A stretch of 64,000 bases of DNA from Nostocales cyanobacterium HT-58-2 (lineage in GTDB: Bacteria > Cyanobacteriota > Cyanobacteriia > Cyanobacteriales > Nostocaceae). The DNA lies in NCBI GenBank assembly GCA_002163975.1, contig CP019636.1, positions 124,001 through 188,000 on the forward strand, given 5' to 3'. Within the stretch, counting starts at the first letter, position 1. Every line of letters begins with the position of its first letter. The translations under genes were made by a program, and so were the position numbers. This document shows, one piece after another, positions 1-9,913 of the stretch. The notes below the pieces were generated by a model. It ran no database searches. It was not told the origin of the DNA and saw nothing but the letters and a program-made list of their open reading frames with translations.

Positions 1-108
1 GCTTACTTAGAGTTATTACCGACTCCAGTTCATGATTTTAAAGTGACTACTGAATGGCTGACTGATGAGGTCTTCCATCTCACAAAGTCTGTTGCAAAAA
101 CCAGCTAA
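1..108 (+). CDS. C-terminal end of an NDH-2-like NAD(P)/FAD oxidoreductase (partial)
   Basis: Only the last 35 codons are in the window, ending with TAA at 106-108. The tail AYLELLPTP...TEWLTDEVF matches the C-terminus of the complete NAD(P)/FAD-dependent oxidoreductase at 58683-59945 (AYLELLPTP...TEWLTEEMF), so this is probably a paralogue of that type II NADH dehydrogenase-like flavoprotein. In the family this end packs against the membrane-facing side of the enzyme. The call rests on this short match alone, and most of the gene lies outside the window. Confidence 0.6.
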   Translation, partial: AYLELLPTPVHDFKVTTEWLTDEVFHLTKSVAKTS

Positions 109-285
109 GCTAATTCAATTAATCGAAGACAAACACTTCAATTAAAAAAAATAGCAACTGAATTCGATAGTTATCTGTTTCAGAAGAAATAATTTTTAGT
201 TATGCTCATTGTATTAACACAAGTCAAATAAATTCTTCAAATTAATGAATAATCCAATTGAATAAAAATCTATCCAAGTTAAAAA

Positions 286-1284
286 ATGCCAATAAACTCT
301 AAAAATGCAAAAAAAACATTGACAGGAAAGTATCAACTTTACACTGGCGAAACACTCAACTGGTTTCAAGTAATTTGTAAAGTAGAGATGTCAGTTATCC
401 CAGTTATTTTTCCTTGGGTAATCTTTTTCTTAATTTACGGTTTTTTAGTAACATCGCTATACGATTTAGGATTACCTGTTGCATTTCCAGAGAAAACAAT
501 TGTCCTTAATAATGCTGTTTTAAGTTTCAATCTTGGCTTAACTTTATTATTAGTTTTTAGAACAAATACTGCTCATGAGCGTTTTTGGGAAGGTCGTAAA
601 ATTTTAGGATCTTTAGTTAGTATAGTGCGTAACTTGGCGCAAAAAATTTATATATTTATTGAAGAATATTCCCCAAAGGATAAGTTAGAGAAAAAAGTAA
701 TAATTCGTTTGTTGGTTGCATTTGCAATAGCAACAAAATTACATCTTAGGTCAGAGCCTTTGGATGAGTCTTTAGCAATGTTTATGTCTGACATCCAGTA
801 CTTTGAGCTCAAATGTACTTATCATCCACCACTACAAATTGCCTTTTGGATTAGAGATTATTTACAGCTTCAATATGAGCGCAATTGTTTAAATATTTAT
901 CAGTTAATTGACTTACATAAGTTAGTAGATGAAATGGTAGATGTTGTAGGTGGATGTGAACGTATTCTGCGAACACCTCTACCTCTGATATATACGATTA
1001 ACCTTAAAATATTAGTGATAATTTATTGCCTAACATTACCCCTTGAAGTCGTCAGCGGTTTAATTTGGTGGACTGGTATAGTTATGGCTTTTGTAAGTTT
1101 CACATTATTAAGTATTGAAGAAATTGGTTCCGAAATCGAAGAACCCTTCGGTCACGATCCAAATGACCTCCCGCTAAATTTGATTTGCAAAACAATGGAA
1201 CACTATGTTGAAGAGCTAATCACATTTGCTCCTAACGTCAGTCGCTTATGGCAAATAAAAACTCCAGGCATTAAGGATACATAA
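286..1284 (+). CDS. Bestrophin/UPF0187-family membrane channel
   Basis: This 332-aa protein belongs to the bestrophin-like (UPF0187) family, whose members form pentameric anion or cation channels in the membrane. Visible features are a hydrophobic segment near residues 38-58, a second near 78-92 followed by the family motif RTNTAHERFWEGRK (about 93-106), and two C-terminal hydrophobic stretches around 240-280. The acidic EEIGSEIEEPFGHDPNDLP motif (about 284-302) corresponds to the Ca2+-clasp-like region of bestrophins. Length is typical for bacterial homologues. The gene stands alone in AT-rich surroundings; the ion carried cannot be read from the sequence. Confidence 0.85.
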   Translation: MPINSKNAKKTLTGKYQLYTGETLNWFQVICKVEMSVIPVIFPWVIFFLIYGFLVTSLYDLGLPVAFPEKTIVLNNAVLSFNLGLTLLLVFRTNTAHERFWEGRKILGSLVSIVRNLAQKIYIFIEEYSPKDKLEKKVIIRLLVAFAIATKLHLRSEPLDESLAMFMSDIQYFELKCTYHPPLQIAFWIRDYLQLQYERNCLNIYQLIDLHKLVDEMVDVVGGCERILRTPLPLIYTINLKILVIIYCLTLPLEVVSGLIWWTGIVMAFVSFTLLSIEEIGSEIEEPFGHDPNDLPLNLICKTMEHYVEELITFAPNVSRLWQIKTPGIKDT

Positions 1285-1373
1285 ACGAGGCTCTTGCAAG
1301 GAAATTTACTCTTGAAAATGCTATTACTGCCATCACTTATGCAAGTGCGTTCAAAATCTGTTTTTCCAAGATA

Positions 1374-1398
1374 TCACTCATTAGTTGCTAATGAGTGA
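1374..1398. repeat. Perfect hairpin upstream of the sugar-phosphate block
   Basis: TCACTCATTAG (1374-1384) and CTAATGAGTGA (1388-1398) form a perfect 11-bp inverted repeat with a TTG loop. It lies 47 bp before the ATG of the PGI gene. There is no following T-run on either strand, so it looks more like an operator or an mRNA 5' hairpin than a terminator. The role is inferred from position only. Confidence 0.5.
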
Positions 1399-1445
1399 AG
1401 TTGTTTTCTAGCACAACTTGTTAACTACTCTAGAAGGCTAAAGCC

Positions 1446-3191
1446 ATGATAACCAAGATAACCAAAGCCCTTAATAGACAAACTTATTATCTACCTGAAA
1501 ACCTTGCCCAGAAGGTTCAGGAGTTCCTTGAAGATTGGCAAGCCAATCATAAGGTGCAGCAGTTATGGGCAGAGAATGCTTCGCTCTGGACTGACACAGA
1601 TGAGAATCGTTGGCTTGGCTGGCTCGGTATCACTGAAGACCAACTGGCACACATTGATCGCCTCAAAGAACTAGCACAAGAAGTTAAGAGTGAAGGTTTC
1701 TCACATATATTGTTGCTGGGAATGGGCGGATCAAGTCTGTGCCCTGAAGTGATGAAGTTGACTTTCGGCAAACTGCTGGGCTACCCTGAATTATACGTGC
1801 TAGATTCGACAGACCCAGCTCAAATCAAGGCGATCGAGAGGAAAATAGACCTCACCAAAACTTTGTTTGTCGTGTCTAGTAAATCGGGCGGCACCTTAGA
1901 GCCGAACATCTTCAAGCAATATTTCTGGGAACGTGTACAACAGGTTCTAGGTGCTGAACAAGCAGGCAAACGCTTTATTGCCATCACCGATCCCAAATCG
2001 AAACTGCAGCAAGTCGCACAGGGCGATCGCTTCCGCCACATTTTCTTTGGCTTACCCAGTATCGGCGGGAGGTATTCAGCCTTATCAAATTTTGGCATGG
2101 TGCCTGCGGCGATTATGGGTGTAGATGTCGAGAAGTTTTTGAATTCTACTGAAGAAATGGCACAAGCGTGTGCCGCGAATGTCCCAGCTGGAGATAATCC
2201 CGGTGTCGTTTTAGGAACAATTCTAGGAGTGTTAGCCAAGCAAGGTCGGGACAAAATTACCTTGATTGCCTCACCAGGAATTTCCGACTTGGGCGCGTGG
2301 TTAGAGCAGTTGCTGGCAGAGTCAACAGGTAAGGACGGCAAGGGACTGATTCCCATTGACCAGGAACCCTTATCGTCACCAAATATTTATGGTAGCGATC
2401 GCTTGTTTGTTTATGTCAGATTAGAGTCAGCGCCAAATCCAGCACAGGATGCAGCAGTTGCTGCCCTTGAACAGGCAGGACAGCTAACGGTGAGAATCTC
2501 AGTGACAGATCCCTATCACTTAGGTCAAGAGTTTTTCCGTTGGGAAATTGCGACTGCTGTTGCCGGATCAATTATCGAGATTAATGCCTTCAACCAACCG
2601 GACGTGGAAGCCAGCAAAATTGTCACAAGGCAGTTGACAGCCGCGTATGAAAAGACGGGTACACTTCCAGCAGAGACGCCAATTCTCAGAGAAGAAGGCA
2701 TTGAGTTGTTCACAGATCAAAAGAATGCAGCAGAACTCTTGTCGGCAGTTGGCAATGACCAGTCACTAGTAGGTTATTTGCGCTCGCACCTGAATCGCCT
2801 GCAAGTCGGGGACTATTTTGCCTTGCTGGCTTACGTAGAGATGAACGACCTACACCTGGAGCAACTACAAGCAATACGTCTTGCTGTCCGCGATGCGAAG
2901 AAAGTTGCAACTTGTTTGGGTTTTGGACCGCGCTTTTTGCACTCCACTGGACAAGCTTATAAGGGTGGACCAAATACAGGTGTTTTTCTGCAAATCACGT
3001 GTAAAGACGCCATTGATTTGCCTGTACCTCAGCAAAAATACAGCTTTGGTGTCGTCAAAGCAGCTCAAGCACGCGGTGATTTTCAAGTTTTGGCCGAGCG
3101 CGATCGCCGGACCTTAAGAGTGCATCTAGGTTCAGATGTACAAGCAGGTTTAAAGACTCTACAAAGAGTCATCAAGCAGATTTTAATTTGA
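1446..3191 (+). CDS. pgi: Glucose-6-phosphate isomerase, Tal-Pgi type (stand-alone PGI half)
   Basis: This protein should interconvert glucose-6-phosphate and fructose-6-phosphate. Its 581 aa match the C-terminal half of the bifunctional transaldolase/phosphoglucose isomerase family: sugar-phosphate-binding [11 protein letters not shown] (about 93-103), [11 protein letters not shown] (144-154), [16 protein letters not shown] (about 208-223) and the late [19 protein letters not shown] (about 498-516). The transaldolase half is absent: the 160 bp upstream have no coding capacity for it, and the ATG at 1446 starts at the PGI domain boundary. It opens a same-strand cluster with gnd and zwf. A canonical, unrelated-looking pgi is at 9914-11503, so this copy may be dedicated to the cluster. 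Confidence 0.85.
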   Translation: MITKITKALNRQTYYLPENLAQKVQEFLEDWQANHKVQQLWAENASLWTDTDENRWLGWLGITEDQLAHIDRLKELAQEVKSEGFSHILLLGMGGSSLCPEVMKLTFGKLLGYPELYVLDSTDPAQIKAIERKIDLTKTLFVVSSKSGGTLEPNIFKQYFWERVQQVLGAEQAGKRFIAITDPKSKLQQVAQGDRFRHIFFGLPSIGGRYSALSNFGMVPAAIMGVDVEKFLNSTEEMAQACAANVPAGDNPGVVLGTILGVLAKQGRDKITLIASPGISDLGAWLEQLLAESTGKDGKGLIPIDQEPLSSPNIYGSDRLFVYVRLESAPNPAQDAAVAALEQAGQLTVRISVTDPYHLGQEFFRWEIATAVAGSIIEINAFNQPDVEASKIVTRQLTAAYEKTGTLPAETPILREEGIELFTDQKNAAELLSAVGNDQSLVGYLRSHLNRLQVGDYFALLAYVEMNDLHLEQLQAIRLAVRDAKKVATCLGFGPRFLHSTGQAYKGGPNTGVFLQITCKDAIDLPVPQQKYSFGVVKAAQARGDFQVLAERDRRTLRVHLGSDVQAGLKTLQRVIKQILI

Positions 3192-3216
3192 ACTAGCAAT
3201 CACAAGGAGAAATCAT

Positions 3217-4236
3217 ATGGAATTGGGAATAATTGGTTTGGGGCGCATGGGCGCAAACATAGCGCGGCGTCTACTACGAGACGGACACACCTGTGTTGTA
3301 TACAACCGGACTCCTGACAAAGTCAAACAGCTAGAAAGTGAAGGGGCAATAGGCACGACTTCCCTAGATGATTTTGTTAATAAACTCACGAAACCCCGTG
3401 CTGCTTGGGTCATGGTGCCAGCTGGTGAAGCGACAGAGCAGATAGTCACAGAGTTAGCACAGAAGATGGAGCCAGGCGACATCATTATTGACGGTGGCAA
3501 TTCCTACTACAAAGACGATGTCCGCCGTGCCAAGATTTTGCAAGAAAAAGGCATCCACTACATAGATGTAGGAACTAGCGGCGGGGTATGGGGTTTAGAG
3601 CGGGGTTATTGCCTGATGATTGGTGGTGAAAAAGCCAGTGTTGAACATCTAGACCCGATTTTCAAAACTATTGCTCCCGGACTGGGCGATATCTCGCGCA
3701 CTCCTGGACGCGCTCGCCTGAACAGTACCGCTGAAGCAGGTTACTTGTACTGTGGACCAAATGGAGCTGGACATTTTGTCAAGATGGTTCATAACGGCAT
3801 CGAATATGCTCTGATGCAAGCTTATGCTGAGGGCTTTGATATCTTCCGCAATGCTAACTCTCAAGAGCTAGCTGAAGGTTATCGCTATGAGTTAAATGTA
3901 GCAGACATTGCTGAAGTCTGGCGCAGAGGCAGTGTTATCGGCTCTTGGCTACTGGATTTGACTGCAATGGCTTTGGTAGAAAATCCTGATCTTTCCAACT
4001 ATACAGGATTTGTACAAGACTCTGGCGAAGGACGTTGGACAATTATGGCAGCCATAGAGGAAGCCGTACCTGCTGATGTACTGTCAGCATCGCTCTACAC
4101 GCGCTTCCGTTCACGGCAAGAACACACTTTTGCTGAGAAGGTGTTGTCAGCAATGCGGAATAGGTTTGGCGGGCATGTAGAACAACACAGTCTTGGTGTA
4201 ACCGTAGATGAGAAACGGGTCGAAACTCGGCGTTGA
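3217..4236 (+). CDS. gnd: 6-phosphogluconate dehydrogenase (decarboxylating), short form
   Basis: It catalyses oxidative decarboxylation of 6-phosphogluconate to ribulose-5-phosphate. The N-terminal Rossmann motif [16 protein letters not shown] (residues 4-19) and VYNRTPDK after the second strand are clear, as are [10 protein letters not shown] (about 92-101) and the active-site region [13 protein letters not shown] (about 191-203). At 339 aa it belongs to the short clade rather than the roughly 470-aa GndA. The Arg-Thr after Asn in NRT hints at NADP use, but this is inference. The start has a good Shine-Dalgarno (AAGGAGA) 8 bp upstream. It sits 25 bp after pgi and just ahead of zwf. Confidence 0.92.
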   Translation: MELGIIGLGRMGANIARRLLRDGHTCVVYNRTPDKVKQLESEGAIGTTSLDDFVNKLTKPRAAWVMVPAGEATEQIVTELAQKMEPGDIIIDGGNSYYKDDVRRAKILQEKGIHYIDVGTSGGVWGLERGYCLMIGGEKASVEHLDPIFKTIAPGLGDISRTPGRARLNSTAEAGYLYCGPNGAGHFVKMVHNGIEYALMQAYAEGFDIFRNANSQELAEGYRYELNVADIAEVWRRGSVIGSWLLDLTAMALVENPDLSNYTGFVQDSGEGRWTIMAAIEEAVPADVLSASLYTRFRSRQEHTFAEKVLSAMRNRFGGHVEQHSLGVTVDEKRVETRR

Positions 4237-4247
4237 GAGATAAAGCC

Positions 4248-5786
4248 ATGACCGTTGCAAAGACAGTAAAAATGAGCAATCAAGGGCTGGCTCAGCCTGG
4301 TGATCCTTGTGTCATAGTGATTTTCGGTGCTGCTGGAGATTTGACAAAACGCAAACTGATTCCAGCACTTTACAACTTAGCGCGTAACAATCTGTTACCA
4401 AAAGAATTCGCTGTTGTTGGCGTTGCTCGTGCCCAGATGAGCACGCAAGACTTTCGTCAGAAAATGAGTCGGGACGTTCACGAATTTGCCCCTATCTCAA
4501 TCGATGCTCAGCTTTGGGATTGGTTAGAAAATCGGTTATGTTATCTGTCGGGCGAGTTCCAAGATCCCAACACTTACGAGCAGTTGCAAAACCTGCTAGC
4601 TCAGATAGACCAAGAAAACGGCACACGGGGCAATTACCTTTACTATCTAGCGACAGCGCCCGACTTCTTTTGCGACATTATTTGGCAACTTAGTAACATT
4701 GGTCTGACCCGTGAGGAAAACGAGCAGTGGCGGCGCTTTATTATCGAGAAGCCCTTTGGTCATGACCTAGATTCTGCCCGCGCCCTCAATAAAAACATTA
4801 GCAGCGTGCTCAAGGAAAGCCAAACTTACCGTATCGACCACTACCTGGGTAAGGAGACGGTGCAAAACATTTTGGTCTTCCGATTCGGCAACGGACTGTT
4901 TGAGCCAATTTGGAACCACCACTACATTGACCACGTGCAAATTACAGTTGCTGAAAGTGTCGGTGTTGAAGGTCGAGGCGGCTACTATGAAGGAGCCGGT
5001 GCGCTGCGGGATATGGTGCAAAACCATATGTTCCAGTTGCTAGCGCTGATAGCGATGGAGCCGCCGCTCTCGTTTGAAGCTGATGTGGTGCGAGATGAGA
5101 AGTCTAAACTACTGCGGGCTATCCAACCCCTGAGTGCAGAAGACGTTCTCACCCATACAGTACGTGGTCAATATGGCTCAGGCACCGTCAGAGGCTCCTC
5201 AGTGCCTGCTTACCGCTCCGAACCACGGGTTGCCCCTGATTCGTGTACTGAAACCTTTGTAGCCTTGAAGCTTATGCTTGACAACTGGCGTTGGGCTGAT
5301 GTACCGTTCTACCTACGCACTGGCAAAGCTCTGGGAGAGCGCGTGACTGAAATTGCCATCCAGTTTAAACGCGTGCCATCTTTACTGTTCCGTCAGACTC
5401 CTATTGACCAACTGACACCGAATCTTCTCATCCTCCGCATCCAGCCTAACGAAGGTATCAGCCTACAGTTTGGTGCTAAAATTCCTGGTCCCACTGTACA
5501 TATGGGTAAAGTGGAGATGGACTTTTGCTACACCGACTACTTTGGGACTCAGTCAAGTACTGGCTATGAAACACTGCTTTATGACTGCATGATTGGCGAC
5601 GCAACGTTATTCCAGCGGGCTGACAACGTGGAAGTTGGCTGGAGTGTGGTAACGCCAATCCTAGATGTTTGGAAAGCCTTGCCACCCCGGAACTTTCCCA
5701 ATTACGCCGCGGGTACATGGGGTCCAAAAGAAGCAGACGACTTGCTAGAGAATGACGGTCGGCAGTGGCGCAGAATTGACTTATGA
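4248..5786 (+). CDS. zwf: Glucose-6-phosphate 1-dehydrogenase
   Basis: It oxidises glucose-6-phosphate to 6-phosphogluconolactone and yields NADPH. Signatures are the nucleotide-binding [19 protein letters not shown] near the N-terminus, [13 protein letters not shown], and the active site [13 protein letters not shown] with the conserved Lys and His. The ATG at 4248 gives 512 aa, typical for the family; a TTG at 4233 overlapping the gnd stop is possible but less likely. It lies 11 bp after gnd, so the two are almost certainly co-transcribed. The usual cyanobacterial partner opcA (allosteric activator) is not in this cluster, which suggests a secondary or differently regulated zwf. Confidence 0.93.
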   Translation: MTVAKTVKMSNQGLAQPGDPCVIVIFGAAGDLTKRKLIPALYNLARNNLLPKEFAVVGVARAQMSTQDFRQKMSRDVHEFAPISIDAQLWDWLENRLCYLSGEFQDPNTYEQLQNLLAQIDQENGTRGNYLYYLATAPDFFCDIIWQLSNIGLTREENEQWRRFIIEKPFGHDLDSARALNKNISSVLKESQTYRIDHYLGKETVQNILVFRFGNGLFEPIWNHHYIDHVQITVAESVGVEGRGGYYEGAGALRDMVQNHMFQLLALIAMEPPLSFEADVVRDEKSKLLRAIQPLSAEDVLTHTVRGQYGSGTVRGSSVPAYRSEPRVAPDSCTETFVALKLMLDNWRWADVPFYLRTGKALGERVTEIAIQFKRVPSLLFRQTPIDQLTPNLLILRIQPNEGISLQFGAKIPGPTVHMGKVEMDFCYTDYFGTQSSTGYETLLYDCMIGDATLFQRADNVEVGWSVVTPILDVWKALPPRNFPNYAAGTWGPKEADDLLENDGRQWRRIDL

Positions 5787-6013
5787 CACTAGCAGGCAAC
5801 GCTAGTGGCACAGGGGCAAGTATGGGAAGCAAGGGAGGCAGGGGCAGTAGGGGAGGAATTTTGGAAGTTGCTAATTCATGCCGCAAATATGCAATGCCTA
5901 AAAGGCGCACACCAAGCCCTTTTTATTTGGTGAGTTCCAACTTCTGGATTTTACAGTATTAATGCTTTACAGTCTGTAGCCTCAGTTTTTTATTTGTCAA
6001 AGATGATTATACG

Positions 6014-6916
6014 ATGAGCACAATAATGAACGAAAACATACAATCCAAAAAACCGAAGGTTTCCCTATTAGTTGCTGATGTGGACGGCACTCTTGTCACA
6101 AAACAGAAAGTCCTCACAGACGATGCTCGAAATGCAGTGCGTCATCTACATGATGCAGGTATCATATTTACAATCACCAGTGGGCGTCCACCCCTCGGCA
6201 TGAAATCGCTCATTGATGAGCTCGCCTTGAGCGCACCCATCGCTGCCTTCAACGGTGCGGTATTCCTGCGTCCAGATTTTTCAATCATTGAGCAAAACCT
6301 CCTCCCACCAGCAGTGGCTAGGCGCGTTATTGAGATTATCACAAATCATGGTCTTGACGTTTGGGTTTATAGCGATCGCGACTGGTTTGTGCCTCAGCGT
6401 CACGGACCCCATGTTGATCGTGAGGAATGGACAGTTAAATTTTCACCAACAGTCGTGCCTTCTTTCGATAATCTGCTCGAGAATGTCGCAAAAATCGTTG
6501 GTGTCAGCGATGACTTCGAGGCAGTAGCGCGATGCGAGGCTGACACTCAACGAGAGTTTCAAGAACAAGTGTGTTGTCAAGCAGGTGCAAGTTCAGGTGG
6601 CGGGGAGCAAGTTTCTGCTGCTCGCTCCCAACCCTACTACCTGGATGTCACTCATCCACGGGCTAACAAAGGCGCTGTCGTGGAACGGCTCTCAGAGATA
6701 CTTGCAATTCCGACTTCCGAGATTGCAACTATCGGGGATATGCCAAACGACGTGCCAATGTTCAAAACCAGTGGAGTCAGTATTGCGATGGGCAACGCCA
6801 GCGCACAGGTACAACAGGCTGCTCACTATGTCACGACCTCTAACGAGGAAGAGGGCTTTGCCAATGCGGTTAAAAACTACATTTTGAGCAATAACTCAGT
6901 CTATGCGATCGCGTAA
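6014..6916 (+). CDS. Cof-type HAD-IIB sugar-phosphatase-like hydrolase
   Basis: This 300-aa HAD-superfamily protein has motif I DVDGT (D22 and D24 as nucleophile and acid), motif II TSGRPP (about 56-61), the lysine/HPxxNK-like region (HPRANKGAVV), and motif IV GDMPNDVPMF, all of the Cof/IIB subfamily that dephosphorylates sugar phosphates and related metabolites. A Gly/Ser/Ala-rich insert (about residues 191-205) precedes the last motif. Its position between zwf and the class I aldolase suggests a hexose- or pentose-phosphate substrate; that is inference. The start ATG at 6014 is followed by an alternative ATG at 6026. Confidence 0.85.
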   Translation: MSTIMNENIQSKKPKVSLLVADVDGTLVTKQKVLTDDARNAVRHLHDAGIIFTITSGRPPLGMKSLIDELALSAPIAAFNGAVFLRPDFSIIEQNLLPPAVARRVIEIITNHGLDVWVYSDRDWFVPQRHGPHVDREEWTVKFSPTVVPSFDNLLENVAKIVGVSDDFEAVARCEADTQREFQEQVCCQAGASSGGGEQVSAARSQPYYLDVTHPRANKGAVVERLSEILAIPTSEIATIGDMPNDVPMFKTSGVSIAMGNASAQVQQAAHYVTTSNEEEGFANAVKNYILSNNSVYAIA

Positions 6917-6948
6917 ACTCAACCAAATTAAAGAAATTGGAGAAAAAA

Positions 6949-7914
6949 ATGAGCAACAATCGTGTGCGTGAAATCTTAACCTGGTACGGTAGTGACAATC
7001 CAGGTACGTTAACCAACCTATCCCGACTGCTCAATCATGGTAAACTTGCAGGCACTGGTAAGTTAGTGATTTTGCCAGTGGATCAAGGCTTTGAACATGG
7101 TCCTGCGCGTAGCTTTGCTTCTAATCCATCTGCTTACGACCCTCATTATCACTTTGAGCTAGCAATTGAAGCTGGTTGTAATGCCTATGCCGCACCTTTA
7201 GGGTTTTTAGAAGCAGGAGCACGGGACTTTGCAGGTGAAATTCCGCTTATCCTCAAAGTCAACGACCACGACTTACTCCAAAATGAGCAAGACCCAAATC
7301 AAGCTTTAACCAGTAGTGTTGCAGATGCCTTACGATTGGGTTGCGTGGGTATTGGGTTCACTATCTACCCTGGCTCAATGCATCGACTTGAGATGTATCA
7401 ACAAATCCGTGCTTACGCTGAAGAGGCTAAGCGCAACGGGTTGGTGGTTATTATCTGGTCTTACCCACGTGGATCTAGCCTGAGCAAGCAGGGAGAAACA
7501 GCTATTGATGTGACAAGTTACGCTGCTCACATTGCTGCCCAGTTAGGCGCACACATTATAAAAGTCAAGTTGCCTTCCGCACATATCGAACAAGAGGCGG
7601 CACGCACAGTTTATCAACAAGAGCAAATACCAATTAGTACACTCACCGAACGGGTTCATCACGTGGTGCAATCTACTTTCAATGGGCGACGAGTTGTTAT
7701 TTTCTCTGGTGGACCCGCAGAAAGTGATGAGACAATATTAGATGAGATTCGCTCTATTCAAGAAGGCGGTGGTTTTGGCTCTATCATGGGGCGAAACTCC
7801 TTCCAACGCCGTAAGCCTGATGCACTGAAGTTACTCAATGCTGTTATAGACATTTATAACAGTAAAAGCGAATCTTCTTTCTATCGAGCCACTGCACTGT
7901 CAAGTGTAAATTGA
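6949..7914 (+). CDS. fbaB: Class I fructose-bisphosphate aldolase
   Basis: It belongs to the Schiff-base (metal-independent) DhnA/FbaB aldolase family that cleaves fructose-1,6-bisphosphate to triose phosphates. Recognisable parts are LVILPVDQGFEHGP near the N-terminus, NDHDLL, the catalytic-lysine strand HIIKVKLPS, and the phosphate-binding VVIFSGGPAE and GSIMGRNSFQR segments. GGAG lies 7 bp before ATG 6949, so this start (321 aa) is preferred over the in-frame TTG at 6937. It is 32 bp after the HAD gene and looks co-transcribed with it. Confidence 0.92.
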   Translation: MSNNRVREILTWYGSDNPGTLTNLSRLLNHGKLAGTGKLVILPVDQGFEHGPARSFASNPSAYDPHYHFELAIEAGCNAYAAPLGFLEAGARDFAGEIPLILKVNDHDLLQNEQDPNQALTSSVADALRLGCVGIGFTIYPGSMHRLEMYQQIRAYAEEAKRNGLVVIIWSYPRGSSLSKQGETAIDVTSYAAHIAAQLGAHIIKVKLPSAHIEQEAARTVYQQEQIPISTLTERVHHVVQSTFNGRRVVIFSGGPAESDETILDEIRSIQEGGGFGSIMGRNSFQRRKPDALKLLNAVIDIYNSKSESSFYRATALSSVN

Positions 7915-8063
7915 GCATTCAATGACTCAAGATTTGTCTTTTGGGAATAAAAAGCTGTTCCTAAAAAATAGTCAGTCTTTCACCCTTGTTGTCTTAAAAA
8001 ATAACCAAAAAACAACAGTTGATTGAAGAAGGCAGAGGGCAGGAGGCAGCTATGCTGAAGGTT

Positions 8064-8123
8064 CAATTACAGGGGGATTCTAACCCCCTGTAATTGTAGA
8101 CCACTAAATCGAAGATTTAGTGG
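8064..8123. repeat. Two adjacent perfect stem-loops (IS200/IS605-end-like)
   Basis: CAATTACAGGGGG (8064-8076) pairs perfectly with 8084-8096 (13 bp, 7-nt loop), and CCACTAAATC (8101-8110) pairs with GATTTAGTGG (8114-8123) around a GAA loop. Short subterminal palindromes of this type mark the ends of IS200/IS605-family elements in cyanobacteria, but no transposase ORF is present, so this is probably a remnant. They lie 150-210 bp after the aldolase gene and could also act as a terminator for it. Confidence 0.5.
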
Positions 8124-8162
8124 GGGTCTTAAACCCATTTTGGGCGTCGCATTTGGGACAAA

Positions 8163-8239
8163 AAAATGAGCCAGGCTTAATAACCCCACCGACTAACGAC
8201 CACGATGAACAAATCAACAAACAAAGCCTGGCTCATTTT
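8163..8239. repeat. 16-bp perfect inverted repeat flanking a 45-bp spacer
   Basis: AAAATGAGCCAGGCTT (8163-8178) is repeated as its exact reverse complement at 8224-8239. The spacer has no coding capacity. Together with the stem-loops just upstream it marks the 7915-8524 gap as mobile-element or regulatory debris. The rest of that gap has only AT-rich sequence and a further stem at 8409-8468. Confidence 0.55.
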
Positions 8240-8408
8240 CCCAGAAGGAACCCCGTAACGGCAAAAAGGCTTACTTTAAAACTTTTCTTTCCTTCTGCCA
8301 TCTGCCATCTGCCTTGCCCGAAGGGCTGATAAAGACAAACCATCAAAAGTCTAAATTTCCTTCTGGAAAAATAACGCGTTCACCACAGAGTATCATAGCG
8401 GATTGCCA

Positions 8409-8468
8409 CCCACCTTTAAAAAATGCCATAACTTGATTCTTATTGAAAATTAGGTTATGGCTGGTGGG
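8409..8468. promoter_or_regulatory. Two-tier stem-loop in the rpe leader
   Basis: CCCACC (8409-8414) pairs with GGTGGG (8463-8468), and inside it GCCATAAC (8425-8432) pairs with GTTATGGC (8454-8461). The structure ends 56 bp before the rpe start. It could be an mRNA leader hairpin of rpe or a terminator for upstream transcription; there is no T-run directly after it on the plus strand. Confidence 0.35.
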
Positions 8469-8524
8469 TTTTCATACTTCCTGTCATGTTTTGTAAAAAC
8501 TGTAGATAGCTAAGTGCTAAAACA

Positions 8525-9232
8525 ATGATCAAAAGCAAATCTTCCAAACCAATTGTAATTGCTCCTTCTATTCTTTCTGCCGACTTTAGCCGCTTAGGAG
8601 AAGAGGTAAAAGCCGTGGACGCTGCTGGGGCTGACTGGATTCACGTAGATGTGATGGACGGTCGATTTGTTCCCAACATTACTATTGGTCCAATCATAGT
8701 CGAAGCCGTGCGTTCAGTGACCACAAAACCTGTGGATGTTCACTTAATGATTATCGAGCCAGAGAAATACGTCGCTGATTTTGCTAAAGCTGGCGCAGAC
8801 CATATCCTCGTTCATGCTGAATCCTCTGCAACCATTCATCTGCACCGTACCTTGGGGCAAATTAAGGAATTAGGCAAGCGAGCTGGAGTTGTCCTCAATC
8901 CCGCTAGTCCTCTAGAGTTTATTGAGTATGTTCTAGACCTTTGTGACTCAGTTTTGCTTATGACTGTCAACCCTGGTTTTGGAGGTCAAAGTTTTCTTCC
9001 AGAGGTTCTACCAAAAATTCGCCGTTTACGTCAGATATGTGATGAGCGCGGGCTTGATCCCTGGATCGAGGTTGACGGTGGTGTGAAAGTTGCTAACTCC
9101 TGGCAAGTTCTGGAAGCAGGGGCTAATGCTATTGTAGCTGGCTCTGCTATTTTTCATGCCAAAGATTACGCGAGTGCCATTGCTGACATTCGTCAAAGTC
9201 AGCGCTCTGCTCTGGCTACAGCTGGCGTGTAA
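8525..9232 (+). CDS. rpe: Ribulose-phosphate 3-epimerase
   Basis: It interconverts ribulose-5-phosphate and xylulose-5-phosphate in the Calvin cycle and pentose phosphate pathway. The 235-aa TIM barrel shows APSILSADF (about 13-21), metal-binding [12 protein letters not shown] (about 41-52), VHLMI (about 76-80), [12 protein letters not shown] (about 152-163) and the phosphate-binding EVDGGV. Length is as expected. It follows the sugar-phosphate cluster on the same strand but after a 610-bp gap, so it may have its own promoter. Confidence 0.95.
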   Translation: MIKSKSSKPIVIAPSILSADFSRLGEEVKAVDAAGADWIHVDVMDGRFVPNITIGPIIVEAVRSVTTKPVDVHLMIIEPEKYVADFAKAGADHILVHAESSATIHLHRTLGQIKELGKRAGVVLNPASPLEFIEYVLDLCDSVLLMTVNPGFGGQSFLPEVLPKIRRLRQICDERGLDPWIEVDGGVKVANSWQVLEAGANAIVAGSAIFHAKDYASAIADIRQSQRSALATAGV

Positions 9233-9279
9233 TTTTTAATCTTATGACATTAGGCATTTGAAGATACACAAAAAAATTA

Positions 9280-9300
9280 GGGTGGATAGCTGATCCACCC
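9280..9300 (-). terminator. Rho-independent terminator of the cupin gene
   Basis: GGGTGGAT (9280-9287) and ATCCACCC (9293-9300) form an 8-bp stem with a 5-nt loop. On the minus strand it is followed by TAATTTTTT. It lies 24 bp beyond the stop of the minus-strand cupin gene. Confidence 0.75.
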
Positions 9301-9324
9301 CTCACACAATTTAATCTCAATAAT

Positions 9325-9789
9325 TTACACTGGCGTTGTTCCATAATTCTCTATTTTGTTTGTCAATTCCAAACTTTTCATTGCTGCTTCTGCTGCTTCC
9401 AAGTCATAAGGAAATGGTCTTCCACGAGTGACATAATCTCTTTGTTGCACAGATCTGTGACGCAGCACAGCATTGACTAAAACACATATTTCTGAACACA
9501 GATTAATCGCACCATGTAAGACTCCCGGTGGAATTGTCACTACTACTGGATGGTCTTCACTTAAAGGAATATACTGGTATTGCTTATCAAGCAAGGTGAC
9601 AAGAACAAATCGCCCTTTCACGACTAGTAATTGGTCAGTTTGCGATTTGTGAACAAATAAATCATCGATTGTATTGGGTGGAAGTTGCACCAGCATTGTT
9701 TCATGACTGGCTTGAGGTGTGAAGAATTCAGCCATCCCACCCTTAATTGACTCTAACTGACGAATTTCGATTCCTCTAAATTGACTCAT
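9325..9789 (-). CDS. Cupin-fold protein, RmlC/sugar 3,5-epimerase-like
   Basis: This 154-aa protein looks like a single-domain cupin. The stretch DLFVHKSQTDQLLVVKGRFVLV followed by VTIPPGVLHGAINL reads as the two cupin motifs, with His residues in each, and resembles dTDP-4-dehydrorhamnose 3,5-epimerase-like proteins. It is shorter than true RmlC (about 180 aa) and the catalytic His-Asp pair cannot be assigned, so the substrate is unknown. It is transcribed alone, between rpe (convergent) and pgi, and has its own terminator. Confidence 0.6.
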   Translation of the reverse strand: MSQFRGIEIRQLESIKGGMAEFFTPQASHETMLVQLPPNTIDDLFVHKSQTDQLLVVKGRFVLVTLLDKQYQYIPLSEDHPVVVTIPPGVLHGAINLCSEICVLVNAVLRHRSVQQRDYVTRGRPFPYDLEAAEAAMKSLELTNKIENYGTTPV

Positions 9790-9913
9790 GACAATATCCT
9801 AAAAGAGCATCCTAGGCATTGAAGCTTTCCCTCCAATCTAAGATGCTCAAACATAGATTTTTGTGGCTTGTGCAACAAAAATTACACAAAGTATGGTAAA
9901 AAGGCTAAATTTA

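Noticed and set aside
8120-8329. 69-aa plus-strand ORF after the aldolase gene
   Set aside because: It crosses the inverted repeat and has no ribosome-binding site.
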